Positions 17,660-26,189 of a stretch of 64,000 nt of DNA are shown here, piece after piece. The translations under genes and the position numbers were made by a program. Source of the stretch: DATFDN01 sp963818885 (lineage in GTDB: Bacteria; Pseudomonadota; Alphaproteobacteria; Acetobacterales; Acetobacteraceae); contig CAWFTP010000001.1 of NCBI GenBank assembly GCA_963818885.1, positions 744,001-808,000 on the forward strand. Reading direction: 5' to 3'. The notes under the pieces are model-generated. The model was not told the origin of the DNA. It ran no database searches and saw only the letters and a list, made by a program, of their open reading frames with translations. Every line of letters starts with the position of its first letter. Within the stretch, counting starts at the first letter, position 1.

Positions 17660-18748
17660 TCAAGAGGAGCCTGCGCGCCGTCCTGCTCCCGCCAGCCCGT
17701 GCGTCTTCAGGAGCCGGCGAAACTGATCGTAGCCCAGGCCCAGGCGCTCGGCGGCGCGACGCTGGTTGAAGCGGGAGTCCTCCAGGGCGTGGGTCAGCAG
17801 CCCGGCGCCGAACTCGCGCATGGCTTCAGCGAATCCCCCCTCCGCCCCTCGGGGCGGAGGGGCGGGGGGAGGTGGGGGGCTCGCCTCGCTCGCGCCCGCC
17901 CGCCGCGGCGCCACCTCACCCCAACCCTCTCCGCCAAAGGCGGAGAGGGGGTAGGCCGTCCGCGGGGAGCCGAACGGATCGAGCACCACCGCATCCAGCG
18001 CTGCCTCCGCGTTCTCCATGCGCGCCACGCTCCGTTCCACCGCGTTGCGCAACTCACGAACGTTGCCAGGCCAGGGATGCGCGCGCAGCGCGGCGAGCGC
18101 GGCGGGCGTGAAACCGGCGAAATAGGGCCGACCCAGCTCGGCGGTCATGCGGGTCCCGAAGTGCGCCGCCAGCAGCTCGATATCGCCTGGACGTTCGCGT
18201 AGCGGCGGGGCCACCACCACATCGAACGCGAGCCGGTCGAGCAGGTCGGCGCGGAACCGGCCGCCGGCGGCGAGCGCCGGCAGGTCGGCATTGGTCGCCG
18301 CGATGACCCGGACATCGACGCGCAGCGTGTCATTCCCGCCCACGCGCTCGAAGGCACCGTATTCGATCGCACGCAGCACCTTCTCCTGCACGGCGAGCGA
18401 GGCGGTGGCGATCTCGTCGAGGAACAGCGTGCCCGTGTCGGCAAGCTCGAACCGCCCCGCGCGCCGGCGCCCCGCCCCGGTGAACGCCCCCGCCTCGTGG
18501 CCGAACAGCTCGGTATCCAGCAGCGTCTCCGGCAATGCCGCACAGTTGAGGGTGACGAACGGCCGGTCCCAGCGCGGCGAGAGATAGGCGAGACGGTTGG
18601 CGACCAGCTCCTTGCCCGTGCCGCGCTCGCCCACGATCAGGACCGGCCGGTCGAGCGGGGCGAGGCGGGAGACATGGGCGAGCATGGCCTGGAACGCCGG
18701 GCTTTCACCCAGCGGGGTCGGTGGGGTCGGATCGGCTTCACGTGCCAT
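17660..18748 (-). CDS. pspF: Sigma-54-dependent phage-shock activator PspF
   Basis: A 362-residue enhancer-binding protein without a receiver domain. The AAA+ domain begins near residue 10: GESPAFQAML, Walker A GERGTGKELVANRLA, the sigma-54 contact loop ELFGHEAGAFTGA, and Walker B TLFLDEIATASL. A C-terminal FIS-type HTH (NQRRAAERLGLGYDQFRRLL) follows. PspF activates psp genes and is normally inhibited by PspA. It is divergent from pspABC with a 128-bp shared control region. The linker between AAA+ and HTH is unusually long and Pro-rich because a REP-like palindrome is translated in frame there (17834-17952). Confidence 0.93.
   Translation of the reverse strand: MAREADPTPPTPLGESPAFQAMLAHVSRLAPLDRPVLIVGERGTGKELVANRLAYLSPRWDRPFVTLNCAALPETLLDTELFGHEAGAFTGAGRRRAGRFELADTGTLFLDEIATASLAVQEKVLRAIEYGAFERVGGNDTLRVDVRVIAATNADLPALAAGGRFRADLLDRLAFDVVVAPPLRERPGDIELLAAHFGTRMTAELGRPYFAGFTPAALAALRAHPWPGNVRELRNAVERSVARMENAEAALDAVVLDPFGSPRTAYPLSAFGGEGWGEVAPRRAGASEASPPPPPAPPPRGAEGGFAEAMREFGAGLLTHALEDSRFNQRRAAERLGLGYDQFRRLLKTHGLAGAGRRAGSS
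17834..17952. repeat. REP-like palindromes inside pspF coding sequence
   Basis: Two palindromes lie here: CTCCGCCCCTCGGGGCGGAG near 17841-17860 and CTCTCCGCCAAAGGCGGAGAG near 17929-17949, with CACCTCACCCCAACC between them as in the intergenic copies. In the pspF frame they encode a Gly/Pro-rich linker (ASEASPPPPPAPPPRGAEGG). No stop is introduced. Confidence 0.8.
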
Positions 18749-18777
18749 GATCTGGCAATATACGCGATCTCTCAGTG

Positions 18778-18813
18778 AATTTCGCCACCACCTTCCCATC
18801 AGGCGGCGAATTT
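18778..18813. promoter_or_regulatory. Candidate PspF upstream activating sequence
   Basis: An imperfect inverted repeat, AATTTCGCC and GGCGAATTT separated by about 17 bp, lies 15-50 bp upstream of the sigma-54 promoter in the pspF-pspA intergenic region. The position and symmetry suit PspF binding sites, but they are closer to the promoter than is usual for enhancer sites. Confidence 0.4.
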
Positions 18814-18828
18814 CCATGGGCACGCCTC

Positions 18829-18844
18829 TGGCACGCCTCTTGCT
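18829..18844 (+). promoter_or_regulatory. Sigma-54 (-24/-12) promoter of the psp operon
   Basis: TGGCACGCCTCTTGCT matches the sigma-54 consensus TGGCACG-N4-TTGCW without mismatch; the conserved GG and GC are 12 bp apart. It ends 32 bp before the pspA start and is oriented toward it. The adjacent divergent pspF supplies the matching activator, so this is a confident call. Confidence 0.92.
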
Positions 18845-18876
18845 GTCCACCCATCATCCAGCAGGGGTCACCGACC

Positions 18877-19590
18877 ATGGGCATCTTCTCCCGCCTCACC
18901 GACATCGTGAACTCGAACATCAACTCGATCCTCGCCCGCGCCGAGGACCCGGCGAAGATCATCCGCCTCATCATCCAGGAGATGGAGGACACGCTGGTCG
19001 AGGTCCGCTCCTCCGCCGTGCGCGGCATCGCCGAGCGCAAGGAGATGGAGCGCCGCGTCGCCTCGCTGCGCCGCGACACCGAGGAATGGGAGCGCAAGGC
19101 GGAGCTCGCGGTCACGCGCGGGCGCGACGACCTCGCAACCGGCGCGCTCGCCGCCAAGGCGCGCGCGGCGCAGTCGCTCGCCACCGCCGAGAGCCAGCTC
19201 GCCCAGATGGTCGAGGCCCACAACCGCCAGAACGAGGACATCGGCAAGCTGCAGGCCAAGCTCAACGACGCCAAATCACGCGAGCGCTCGATGGTCGCCC
19301 GCCATCACAGCGCCACCAACCGCCTCAAGGTGCGCGGCAAGCTTTATGACGAGCGGATCACCGACGCCTTCGCCCGCTTCGAGCAGGTCGAGCGCGCGCT
19401 CGACGAGGCCGAGGGCAAGGTGGAGGCGTTCGACCTCGGCCGTGGCACTGCCCCCGGCGGAAAGCCGCTCGAGCAGGAATTCGCCGAGATGGAGGCGCAG
19501 GCGAACGTTGCGGAGGAGCTGGCGAAGCTGAAGACCCGCCTCGGCAACCGCGTCCCGCCCAGCGCGCCGCCCCAGCCGGCGCGGGCGTGA
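18877..19590 (+). CDS. pspA: Phage-shock protein A
   Basis: A 237-residue PspA/IM30 protein. The N-terminal amphipathic helix MGIFSRLTDIVNSNINSIL is followed by an almost continuous charged coiled coil (residues ~25-190) and a short Pro-rich tail. PspA binds stressed inner membrane, helps maintain proton motive force and inhibits PspF under calm conditions. It is the first gene after a perfect sigma-54 promoter, with pspB following by 1 bp. Length is close to the family's ~222-230 residues. Confidence 0.96.
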   Translation: MGIFSRLTDIVNSNINSILARAEDPAKIIRLIIQEMEDTLVEVRSSAVRGIAERKEMERRVASLRRDTEEWERKAELAVTRGRDDLATGALAAKARAAQSLATAESQLAQMVEAHNRQNEDIGKLQAKLNDAKSRERSMVARHHSATNRLKVRGKLYDERITDAFARFEQVERALDEAEGKVEAFDLGRGTAPGGKPLEQEFAEMEAQANVAEELAKLKTRLGNRVPPSAPPQPARA

Positions 19591-19591
19591 C

Positions 19592-19858
19592 ATGAGCGTT
19601 CCCGCCGCCATCATCTTCGGGCTGCTGGTCGTCATCGTCGCGCCGATCTGGATCGTCGCGCACTACGCGACGCGATGGCGCACCGCGCGCATCCTGTCGA
19701 AGGAGCAGGAGCGCGTGATGCATGATCTCTGGCAGCTCGCCCAGACCATGGAGCGTCGCGTGGAGACGCTGGAGGCGGTGCTCGATTCCGAAGCGCCGGG
19801 CTGGCGCGCCCGCACCCAGGCCCGCGTCGACCCCTGGACGCACGAGGCGCAGCCATGA
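19592..19858 (+). CDS. pspB: Phage-shock protein B
   Basis: An 88-residue protein with one N-terminal membrane helix (AAIIFGLLVVIVAPIWIVAH) and a cytoplasmic coiled segment (LSKEQERVMHDLWQLAQTME). This is the PspB layout. With PspC it senses membrane stress and releases PspF from PspA. It overlaps pspC as ATGA. Confidence 0.92.
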   Translation: MSVPAAIIFGLLVVIVAPIWIVAHYATRWRTARILSKEQERVMHDLWQLAQTMERRVETLEAVLDSEAPGWRARTQARVDPWTHEAQP

Positions 19859-20319
19859 GCTTCCGCGACCCCTACCGTTGGGACCGGCATGCCCGTAGGC
19901 AGGCGCGGTGCGCCGCCCGCTGGGCGCGCCGGGGCGATGCCGCCTGGTCGCACGAGCGCATCTATCGGGACCCGGAGAACGGCTGGATCGCAGGCGTCTG
20001 CGCCGGCATCGCCGACTACGCAGGCGTCGATCCCGCACTGGTGCGCGTCGCCAGCGTAGTCCTGCTCGTTTTTTTCTTCGTTCCCGTCGTGATCGCCTAC
20101 GTGGTCTTCGCGATCGTGCTCAAGCCGCGCCCGGCCGCCACCTTTGCCTCCCCGGCGGAGGAGGGCTTCTGGCGTGACGTGCGCACAGAGCCCGGCGGCG
20201 CCCTGCACGGCCTGGCTGGGCGGTTCCGTGGCCTCAATAAGCGGCTCGCCCGGATGGAATTGCTGGTAACGTCGGACGAGCTCGAGTTGCGCCGAGGCTT
20301 CCGCGATCTCGGCGCCTAG
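19855..20319 (+). CDS. pspC: Phage-shock protein C (PspC-domain)
   Basis: A 154-residue protein with the PspC domain: RIYRDPENGWIAGVCAGIAD followed by YAGVDPALVRVASVVLLVFF and a second hydrophobic stretch, around residues 38-98. A basic N-terminal extension of about 35 residues and an amphipathic C-terminal segment flank it. It is a polytopic inner-membrane partner of PspB. The gene continues the pspAB operon with a 4-bp overlap. Confidence 0.92.
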   Translation: MSFRDPYRWDRHARRQARCAARWARRGDAAWSHERIYRDPENGWIAGVCAGIADYAGVDPALVRVASVVLLVFFFVPVVIAYVVFAIVLKPRPAATFASPAEEGFWRDVRTEPGGALHGLAGRFRGLNKRLARMELLVTSDELELRRGFRDLGA

Positions 20320-20331
20320 GGAGGCACATCC

Positions 20332-20769
20332 ATGTCGCTGCTCCGCTTCCTGCTCAACGTCCTCTGGATCATCACCGGCGGCATCTGGATGGCGATCGCC
20401 TGGGTGATCGCCGGGGTCATCATGTGCATCACGATCGTCGGCATTCCGTGGGCGCGCGCCGCCTTCAACCTCGCCTTCTTCGCGCTACTGCCGTTCGGCC
20501 ATCGCGCGGTGCGCCGCGACCGGATCATGGGCCATGAGGACATCGGTACCGGACCGCTTGGCGTGGTCGGCAACCTCCTGTGGCTCCTCCTCGCCGGATG
20601 GTGGCTTGCCCTCTTCCACCTGATCGAGGCGGTTGCCCTCGCCGTGACCATCATCGGTATCCCCTTCGCCTGGGCCCACCTCAAGCTCGCCGGCCTGGCG
20701 CTCTGGCCCATCGGCATGACGATCGTCCCCAACGAGGAATTCGCCCCACCCGCCTACCGCTGGCGCTGA
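20332..20769 (+). CDS. YccF-domain inner-membrane protein
   Basis: A 145-residue membrane protein with two copies of the YccF pattern: LNVLWIITGGIWMAIAWVIA followed by ITIVGIPWARAAFNLA, then LLWLLLAGWWLALFHLIEAV followed by VTIIGIPFAWAHLKLA. The family is widespread but its biochemical role is unknown. It lies 12 bp after pspC and is probably the last gene of the sigma-54-driven psp operon, which suggests an envelope-stress role. Confidence 0.88.
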   Translation: MSLLRFLLNVLWIITGGIWMAIAWVIAGVIMCITIVGIPWARAAFNLAFFALLPFGHRAVRRDRIMGHEDIGTGPLGVVGNLLWLLLAGWWLALFHLIEAVALAVTIIGIPFAWAHLKLAGLALWPIGMTIVPNEEFAPPAYRWR

Positions 20770-20830
20770 GCCGCATCCTTTTGCCCGCCCCCGCTTGACG
20801 CGGCGGGGCGGCTGCGCCATCTCCCGGTCA

Positions 20831-20853
20831 ATCTGGACTGATCAGGTCCAGAT
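20831..20853. promoter_or_regulatory. Palindromic operator upstream of the suf operon
   Basis: Perfect 8-bp arms ATCTGGAC and GTCCAGAT around TGATCAG, ending 19 bp before the regulator start. The dyad symmetry and position before an Rrf2-family gene suggest autoregulation of the suf operon by that protein. A GATAAC just downstream could be part of a -10 element, so the site would overlap the promoter. Confidence 0.7.
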
Positions 20854-20872
20854 AACGTCCGGGAGCAAGTCC

Positions 20873-21337
20873 TTGCTGAGGCTATCGAAGCTGACCGATT
20901 ACGCGGTCGTCGTGCTGGTCCGGCTGTCGACCGGGGATGGCGTGCAGACCTCCCCGGGTATCGCCGCCGCCACCGGCATCCCCGAGCCCACCGTCGCCAA
21001 GGTTCTGAAGGCCCTGTCCGGCAGTGGACTTGTCGTCTCGCAGCGAGGCGCGCGAGGCGGCTACAGGCTGTCCCGTCCGCTCGGCGGCGTGCCGATTTCC
21101 GAGGTGATCGAGGCGATCGACGGCCCCATTGCGCTGACCGCATGCGTGGACGGCAACGTCGGTCTCTGCGAGGCCGAGCACATCTGCCCGGTGCGGGGCC
21201 GCTGGGACCCGGTGAACGAAGCCATACAGCAAGCGCTCTCGACCATCACGCTCGCCGAGATGCGCGACGCCTCGATCCCGCGCGCGTTCCGCGTGCCCCC
21301 GCCCGTTCTCTTCACCGCCGCCGAACAGGATCATTGA
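20873..21337 (+). CDS. Rrf2/IscR-family regulator of the SUF system
   Basis: About 154 residues starting at TTG 20873 (GGGAG nine bases upstream), giving MLRLSKLTDYAVVVLVRLST, the standard Rrf2 N-terminus. The winged helix includes SGSGLVVSQRGARGGYRLSR. Three Cys in ACVDGNVGLCEAEHICPV (about residues 90-105) match the positions that ligate an Fe-S cluster in IscR-like sensors. It presumably represses sufBCDS-U-T-A when clusters are plentiful. It overlaps sufB by one base (TGATG). A longer upstream reading is possible but would run through the operator, so the TTG start is preferred. Confidence 0.9.
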   Translation: MLRLSKLTDYAVVVLVRLSTGDGVQTSPGIAAATGIPEPTVAKVLKALSGSGLVVSQRGARGGYRLSRPLGGVPISEVIEAIDGPIALTACVDGNVGLCEAEHICPVRGRWDPVNEAIQQALSTITLAEMRDASIPRAFRVPPPVLFTAAEQDH

Positions 21338-22818
21338 TGCCCGCCGTCGCCGACACTCTCGACACCGTCCAGTCGGTCACCCAGTCCGGCTACAAATGGG
21401 GATTCGAGACGGATATCGAAATGGACGTGGCACCCAAGGGCCTGTCCGACGATACGGTCCGCCTGATCTCCGCGCGCAAGCAGGAGCCGGAATGGCTGCT
21501 CGCCTGGCGGCTCAAGGCGCTCGCCGCCTGGCAGTCGATGGAGGAGCCGCATTGGGCCAAGGTGTGGCACGCCCCGATAGATTACCAGGACATCCACTAC
21601 TACGCGGCGCCGAAGAAGAAGGCCGGCCCGAAGTCGCTCGAGGAAGTCGATCCGGAGCTGCTCGCCACCTACGAGAAGCTCGGCATCCCGCTGCGCGAAC
21701 GGGCGATCCTGGCGGGCGTCGAGGGGAAGGCGGAGCCGGCCAACATCGCGGTCGACGCGGTGTTCGACAGCGTCTCTGTCGCGACCACGTTCCGCGAGAC
21801 CCTGGGCAAGGCGGGCGTGCTGTTCTGCCCGATCAGCGAGGCGGTGCGCGACTACCCCGACCTCGTGCGCAAGTATCTCGGCAGCGTCGTCCCGGTGGCG
21901 GACAACTTCTTCGCCGCGCTGAACAGCGCGGTCTTCACCGACGGCAGCTTCGTCTACATCCCGAAGGGCGTACGCTGCCCGATGGAGCTGTCCACCTATT
22001 TCCGCATCAATGCCCGCAATACCGGTCAGTTCGAGCGCACGCTCATCATCGCCGACGCCGGCAGCCATGTGAGCTACCTCGAAGGCTGCACCGCGCCGAT
22101 GCGCGACGAGAACCAGCTGCACGCCGCCGTGGTCGAGCTGGTCGCGCTCGAGGATGCGCGGATCAAGTACAGCACCGTGCAGAACTGGTACCCGGGCGAC
22201 GCCGAGGGGCGCGGCGGCATCTACAATTTCGTCACCAAGCGTGGCGCCTGCCGCGGCGCGCGGGCGAAGATCTCCTGGACGCAGGTGGAGACCGGCTCGG
22301 CGATCACGTGGAAATACCCGTCCTGCATCCTGGAAGGCGATGACAGCGTGGGCGAGTTCTACTCGGTCGCGGTGACCAACAACCGCCAGCAGGCCGATAC
22401 CGGGACCAAGATGATCCACATCGGCAGGAACACGACGAGCACGATCGTGTCCAAAGGCATCAGCGCCGGCCGTTCCAACAACACCTATCGCGGGCTGGTA
22501 AAGATCCTTCCGCGCGCGCGGGGCGCCCGGAATCACACCCAGTGCGACAGCCTGCTGATCGGCAACGAGTGCGGCGCGCACACCGTGCCTTACATCGAAA
22601 GCCGCAATCCGCACGCGAAGGTGGAGCACGAGGCGACCACCTCGAAGATCGCCGATGACCAGCTCTTCTATTGCCGCAGCCGCGGCCTCACGGAAGAGGA
22701 CGCGGTCGGGCTGATCGTCAACGGTTTCTGCAAGGAGGTCTTGAAGGAGCTGCCGATGGAGTTCGCCGTCGAGGCGCAGAAGCTGCTGGCCGTGAGCCTC
22801 GAAGGGTCGGTGGGCTGA
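21337..22818 (+). CDS. sufB: Fe-S cluster assembly scaffold SufB
   Basis: A 493-residue SufB, full family length. Landmarks are GYKWGFETDIEMDVAPKGLS at the N-terminus, DGSFVYIPKGVRCPMELSTY, the conserved IIADAGSHVSYLEGCTAP around residue 240, and RNHTQCDSLLIGNECGAHTV with the C-terminal Cys implicated in cluster building. It forms the SufBC2D scaffold that assembles Fe-S clusters in the cytosol. Second gene of the suf operon. Confidence 0.97.
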   Translation: MPAVADTLDTVQSVTQSGYKWGFETDIEMDVAPKGLSDDTVRLISARKQEPEWLLAWRLKALAAWQSMEEPHWAKVWHAPIDYQDIHYYAAPKKKAGPKSLEEVDPELLATYEKLGIPLRERAILAGVEGKAEPANIAVDAVFDSVSVATTFRETLGKAGVLFCPISEAVRDYPDLVRKYLGSVVPVADNFFAALNSAVFTDGSFVYIPKGVRCPMELSTYFRINARNTGQFERTLIIADAGSHVSYLEGCTAPMRDENQLHAAVVELVALEDARIKYSTVQNWYPGDAEGRGGIYNFVTKRGACRGARAKISWTQVETGSAITWKYPSCILEGDDSVGEFYSVAVTNNRQQADTGTKMIHIGRNTTSTIVSKGISAGRSNNTYRGLVKILPRARGARNHTQCDSLLIGNECGAHTVPYIESRNPHAKVEHEATTSKIADDQLFYCRSRGLTEEDAVGLIVNGFCKEVLKELPMEFAVEAQKLLAVSLEGSVG

Positions 22819-22820
22819 AC

Positions 22821-23570
22821 ATGCTGCGGATCAGCAATCTTCACGCCGCGATCGAAGGCAAGCCGATCCTGCGCGGCATCGACATCGAGGTGCCATCGGG
22901 CGAGATCCACGCACTCATGGGACCGAACGGGTCGGGCAAGTCGACACTCGGCTACGTGCTCGCCGGCCGCCCCGAGTTCGAGGTGACGGACGGCACCGTG
23001 ACGTTCGACGGCACCGACCTTCTGGCGATGGAACCGGAGGAGCGCGCCGCCGCCGGCGTCTTCCTCGCCTTCCAGGCGCCGATCGAGCTGCCCGGCGTCG
23101 GCAACGCGAATTTCCTGCGCACCGCGCTCAATGCGCTGCGCCGCGCGCGCGGCGAGCCGGAGCTAGACGCCGTGCAGTTCCTGAAGCTCTCGCGTGCCGA
23201 GGCGAAGCGGCTGCATATGCCGGACGATATGCTGAAGCGCAACGTGAACGTCGGCTTCTCCGGCGGCGAGAAGAAGCGCAACGAGGTGCTGCAGATGGCG
23301 ATCCTGCGCCCGCGCCTCGCGATCCTCGACGAAACGGATAGCGGGCTCGACATCGACGCGCTACGCATCGTCGCGGACGGCGTGAACGCGCTGCGCACGC
23401 CCGATTTCTCCGCCCTCGTCATCACCCACCATCAGCGCCTGCTCGATCATCTGGTGCCGAACCGCGTGCATGTGTTGGCGGGCGGGCGGATCGTGCGCTC
23501 GGGTGGACCCGAGCTCGCGCGCGAGCTGGAGGCGAGCGGCTACGCGGCGCTCGCGAAAGCGGCCGCATGA
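22821..23570 (+). CDS. sufC: Fe-S cluster assembly ATPase SufC
   Basis: A 249-residue ABC-type ATPase with Walker A GPNGSGKST (residues 34-42), the SufC-specific signature GFSGGEKKRNEVLQM, Walker B LAILDETDSGLD and switch His in VITHHQR. It powers conformational changes of the SufBC2D complex and is not a transporter. It starts 3 bp after sufB and overlaps sufD as ATGA. Confidence 0.97.
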   Translation: MLRISNLHAAIEGKPILRGIDIEVPSGEIHALMGPNGSGKSTLGYVLAGRPEFEVTDGTVTFDGTDLLAMEPEERAAAGVFLAFQAPIELPGVGNANFLRTALNALRRARGEPELDAVQFLKLSRAEAKRLHMPDDMLKRNVNVGFSGGEKKRNEVLQMAILRPRLAILDETDSGLDIDALRIVADGVNALRTPDFSALVITHHQRLLDHLVPNRVHVLAGGRIVRSGGPELARELEASGYAALAKAAA

Positions 23571-24820
23571 ACGCGATCGATCCATCCGGCGCGGCGGGCT
23601 TCCTCGCCCGTTACGATGGGCTGAAGGATCGCCTGCCCGGGGACCGGCAGACGCGCGCCACCGCCGCCGACGAGTTACGTCGCATAGGCCTGCCCGGCCC
23701 GCGCGTGGAGGCGTGGAAATACACCAACCTTCGTCCGCTGGCCCAGGCGGCGTTCCACGAGCCGATGTCGCCGGTCGGCGACCACCAGGTGCTCGCTTGC
23801 GTGCCCCGCCTCGCGCCCGCGCGCCTCACGTTTGTCAGCGGTCATTACCGCCCTGACCTCTCCGAACCTCCCGAGGGCGCTTTCGCCACGTTCGCGGAGC
23901 GCCCCGAGCTGGCTTCGCTGGGCGAGGAACATCCGTTCGTCGCGCTCAACACGATGCTCGCCGAGGACGGGCTGGTGCTCGATGTCCCGGCCGGCGCCGA
24001 CCTGGGAGCCATCCAGCTCGCGAGCCTCGCGGAGCCAGTCCCGGGCCGCGTGATCGCCTTCCATCCGCGCCACGTGATCCGCCTCGGTGCCGGCTCTCGG
24101 CTGGTGCTGATCGAGACGGTGCAGGGCGAGGGCGACTATCTGCACAACGCCGTCTTTGACGTGCGCGTGGGCGAAGGCGCGGAACTGACGGTGCTGCGCC
24201 TGCAGGACGAATCGCCGACCGCGTTCCATGTCAGCACCAGCATCGTCGAGCTTGCCGAGCGCGCGCGCTTCGACAGCTTCGTGCTCGGCCTGGGCGGCCG
24301 CCTCGCGCGCGCGGAGGTTCACGTCCGCATGGGTGGAGCCGGCGCGACGGCGCATGTTGGCGGCGCGCAGCTCCTGTCAGGGAACCAGCTCGGCGACATC
24401 ACGACCGTGATCCGCCACGATGCGCCGCGCTGCGCCTCCCGTCAGCCGGTGAAGAATGTGCTGACGGGGCGCGCCCGCGGCGTGTTCCAGGGCCGCATCG
24501 AGGTTGCCCGCGCCGCGCAGAAGACCGACGGCTACCAGATGAGCCAGGCGCTGCTGCTCTCGCCCGATGCCGAGATCGACACCAAGCCCGAGCTCGAGAT
24601 CTTTGCCGACGACGTGAAATGCAGCCACGGCGCGACGGTCGGCGAGCTCGACGCCGACCAGCTCTTCTACCTGCGCAGCCGCGGCATCTCCGAGCCAGAC
24701 GCCCGCGCCATCCTGGTCCGCGCCTTCCTCGCCGAGGCACTGGAGGTGGTTACGCACGAGGCGACGCGCGCGGCGATGGGGTCGGCGGTGGAGCGGTGGT
24801 GGGAGCGGCAGGCGGCATGA
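23567..24820 (+). CDS. sufD: Fe-S cluster assembly protein SufD
   Basis: A 417-residue SufB paralogue. It has RVEAWKYTNLRPLAQAAF near the N-terminus, the beta-helix core, and the C-terminal DDVKCSHGATVGELDADQLF then YLRSRGI, which carries the conserved CSHGAT motif. It is the third SufBC2D subunit. The gene is translationally coupled to sufC. A REP-like palindrome separates it from sufS. Confidence 0.96.
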   Translation: MNAIDPSGAAGFLARYDGLKDRLPGDRQTRATAADELRRIGLPGPRVEAWKYTNLRPLAQAAFHEPMSPVGDHQVLACVPRLAPARLTFVSGHYRPDLSEPPEGAFATFAERPELASLGEEHPFVALNTMLAEDGLVLDVPAGADLGAIQLASLAEPVPGRVIAFHPRHVIRLGAGSRLVLIETVQGEGDYLHNAVFDVRVGEGAELTVLRLQDESPTAFHVSTSIVELAERARFDSFVLGLGGRLARAEVHVRMGGAGATAHVGGAQLLSGNQLGDITTVIRHDAPRCASRQPVKNVLTGRARGVFQGRIEVARAAQKTDGYQMSQALLLSPDAEIDTKPELEIFADDVKCSHGATVGELDADQLFYLRSRGISEPDARAILVRAFLAEALEVVTHEATRAAMGSAVERWWERQAA

Positions 24821-24845
24821 GCACTCGCATCGCGAAGCCCCTCAT

Positions 24846-24930
24846 CGTCATAGCCGGGCTTGGCCCGGCCACCCACGACCTTTCTTCCAACGCGCGAGAC
24901 GTGGGTGCCCGGGCCAAGCCCGGGCATGAC
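24846..24930. repeat. Long intergenic inverted repeat between sufD and sufS
   Basis: GCCGGGCTTGGCCCGGC near the left end pairs with CCCGGGCCAAGCCCGGGC at the right, and inner arms CCCACG and CGTGGG extend the stem around a ~25-base loop. This is a common alphaproteobacterial intergenic palindrome. It could tune expression of sufSUTA relative to sufBCD by stabilising or attenuating the mRNA (inference). Confidence 0.75.
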
Positions 24931-24950
24931 GCCCGTTTGCAGAGGCTATA

Positions 24951-26189
24951 ATGGACACCCTTCCCCGCACGGCGCTCGACGTCGCCCGCATCCGCGCCGA
25001 CTTCCCGATCCTGTCGCAGACCGTGCGCGGCAAGCCGCTGATTTATCTCGACAGCGCCGCCTCGGCGCAGAAGCCGCGCGTGGTGATCGACGCCATGCGC
25101 GAAGCGATGGAGACGCAATACGCGAACGTGCATCGCGGCCTGCATTGGATGAGCGAGCGCACGACCGACGCCTATGAGGCCTCCCGTCAGGCGGTCGCCG
25201 ACCTGATGAACGCCGATCCTGCCGAGATCGTGTTCACCCGCAACAGCACCGAGGCGATCAACCTCGTCGCCCACAGCTACGGCCGCGCCATGATGCGTCC
25301 GGGCCAGGCGGTGCTGATCTCCGGCATGGAGCATCACTCCAACATCGTGCCCTGGCAGATGCTGCGCGACGGCAAGGGGATCGAGCTGCGGGTCGCCCCG
25401 ATCACGGAAGCGGGCGAGCTCGACATGGACGCTTTCGAGGCACTGCTGGCGGACGGCAAGGTCGGGCTGGTCGCGATCACCCACATGTCCAATGTCCTCG
25501 GCACATATACGCCGGCCGAACGCATCGCGCGGATCGCGCATGCGCACGGGGCGAAGGTGCTGTTCGACGGCTCCCAGGCGATCGTGCACCGGCGCGTCGA
25601 TGTGCGCGCGCTCGATTGCGACTTCTACGCCTGGACCGGCCACAAGCTGTACGGCCCAACCGGCATCGGCGTGCTCTACGCCAAGCGCGAGCTGCTCGAC
25701 GCCATGCCGCCCTTCCTGGGCGGGGGCGAGATGATCGGCACCGTCACCTACGAGCGCACCACCTGGGCGGAGGTGCCGCACAAATTCGAGGCGGGAACGC
25801 CGCCAATCGTGGAGGCGATCGGCCTCGGCGCCGCTATTGGCTATGTGCAGTCGATCGGCTACGAGGCGATCGCCGCGCATGAGCGCGCGCTGACCGAGCA
25901 TGCGCTTGCCCGCCTCGCGCCGATCGAGGGACTGCGTGTGATCGGCGCGGCGCAGGACCGCGGCGGCGTGATCTCGTTGGCGATGGACGGCGCGCACGCG
26001 CATGACGTCGCGACATTGCTCGACCGCGCAGGCATCGCCGTGCGCGCCGGGAATCACTGCGCGGAGCCGCTGATGCGCAGCCTCGGACTCGACAGCACCG
26101 CGCGCGCGAGCTTCGGCGTCTACACCACGATGCAGGAGATCGACGCGCTGGCCGACACGCTGATCCGCGTGCGGGAGTTTTTCGCATGA
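24951..26189 (+). CDS. sufS: Cysteine desulfurase SufS
   Basis: A 412-residue PLP-dependent class II cysteine desulfurase supplying persulfide sulfur for cluster assembly. PLP Lys232 sits in AWTGHKLYGPTGIG and the catalytic Cys370 in VRAGNHCAEPLMRSLG. HHSNIVPWQ (residues 128-136) is typical of the group. It overlaps the sufU-like gene as ATGA. Confidence 0.97.
   Translation: MDTLPRTALDVARIRADFPILSQTVRGKPLIYLDSAASAQKPRVVIDAMREAMETQYANVHRGLHWMSERTTDAYEASRQAVADLMNADPAEIVFTRNSTEAINLVAHSYGRAMMRPGQAVLISGMEHHSNIVPWQMLRDGKGIELRVAPITEAGELDMDAFEALLADGKVGLVAITHMSNVLGTYTPAERIARIAHAHGAKVLFDGSQAIVHRRVDVRALDCDFYAWTGHKLYGPTGIGVLYAKRELLDAMPPFLGGGEMIGTVTYERTTWAEVPHKFEAGTPPIVEAIGLGAAIGYVQSIGYEAIAAHERALTEHALARLAPIEGLRVIGAAQDRGGVISLAMDGAHAHDVATLLDRAGIAVRAGNHCAEPLMRSLGLDSTARASFGVYTTMQEIDALADTLIRVREFFA

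Noticed and set aside
21331..22629. 432-codon minus frame opposite sufB
   Set aside because: sufB is full length with conserved motifs; the opposite frame has no recognisable domain.
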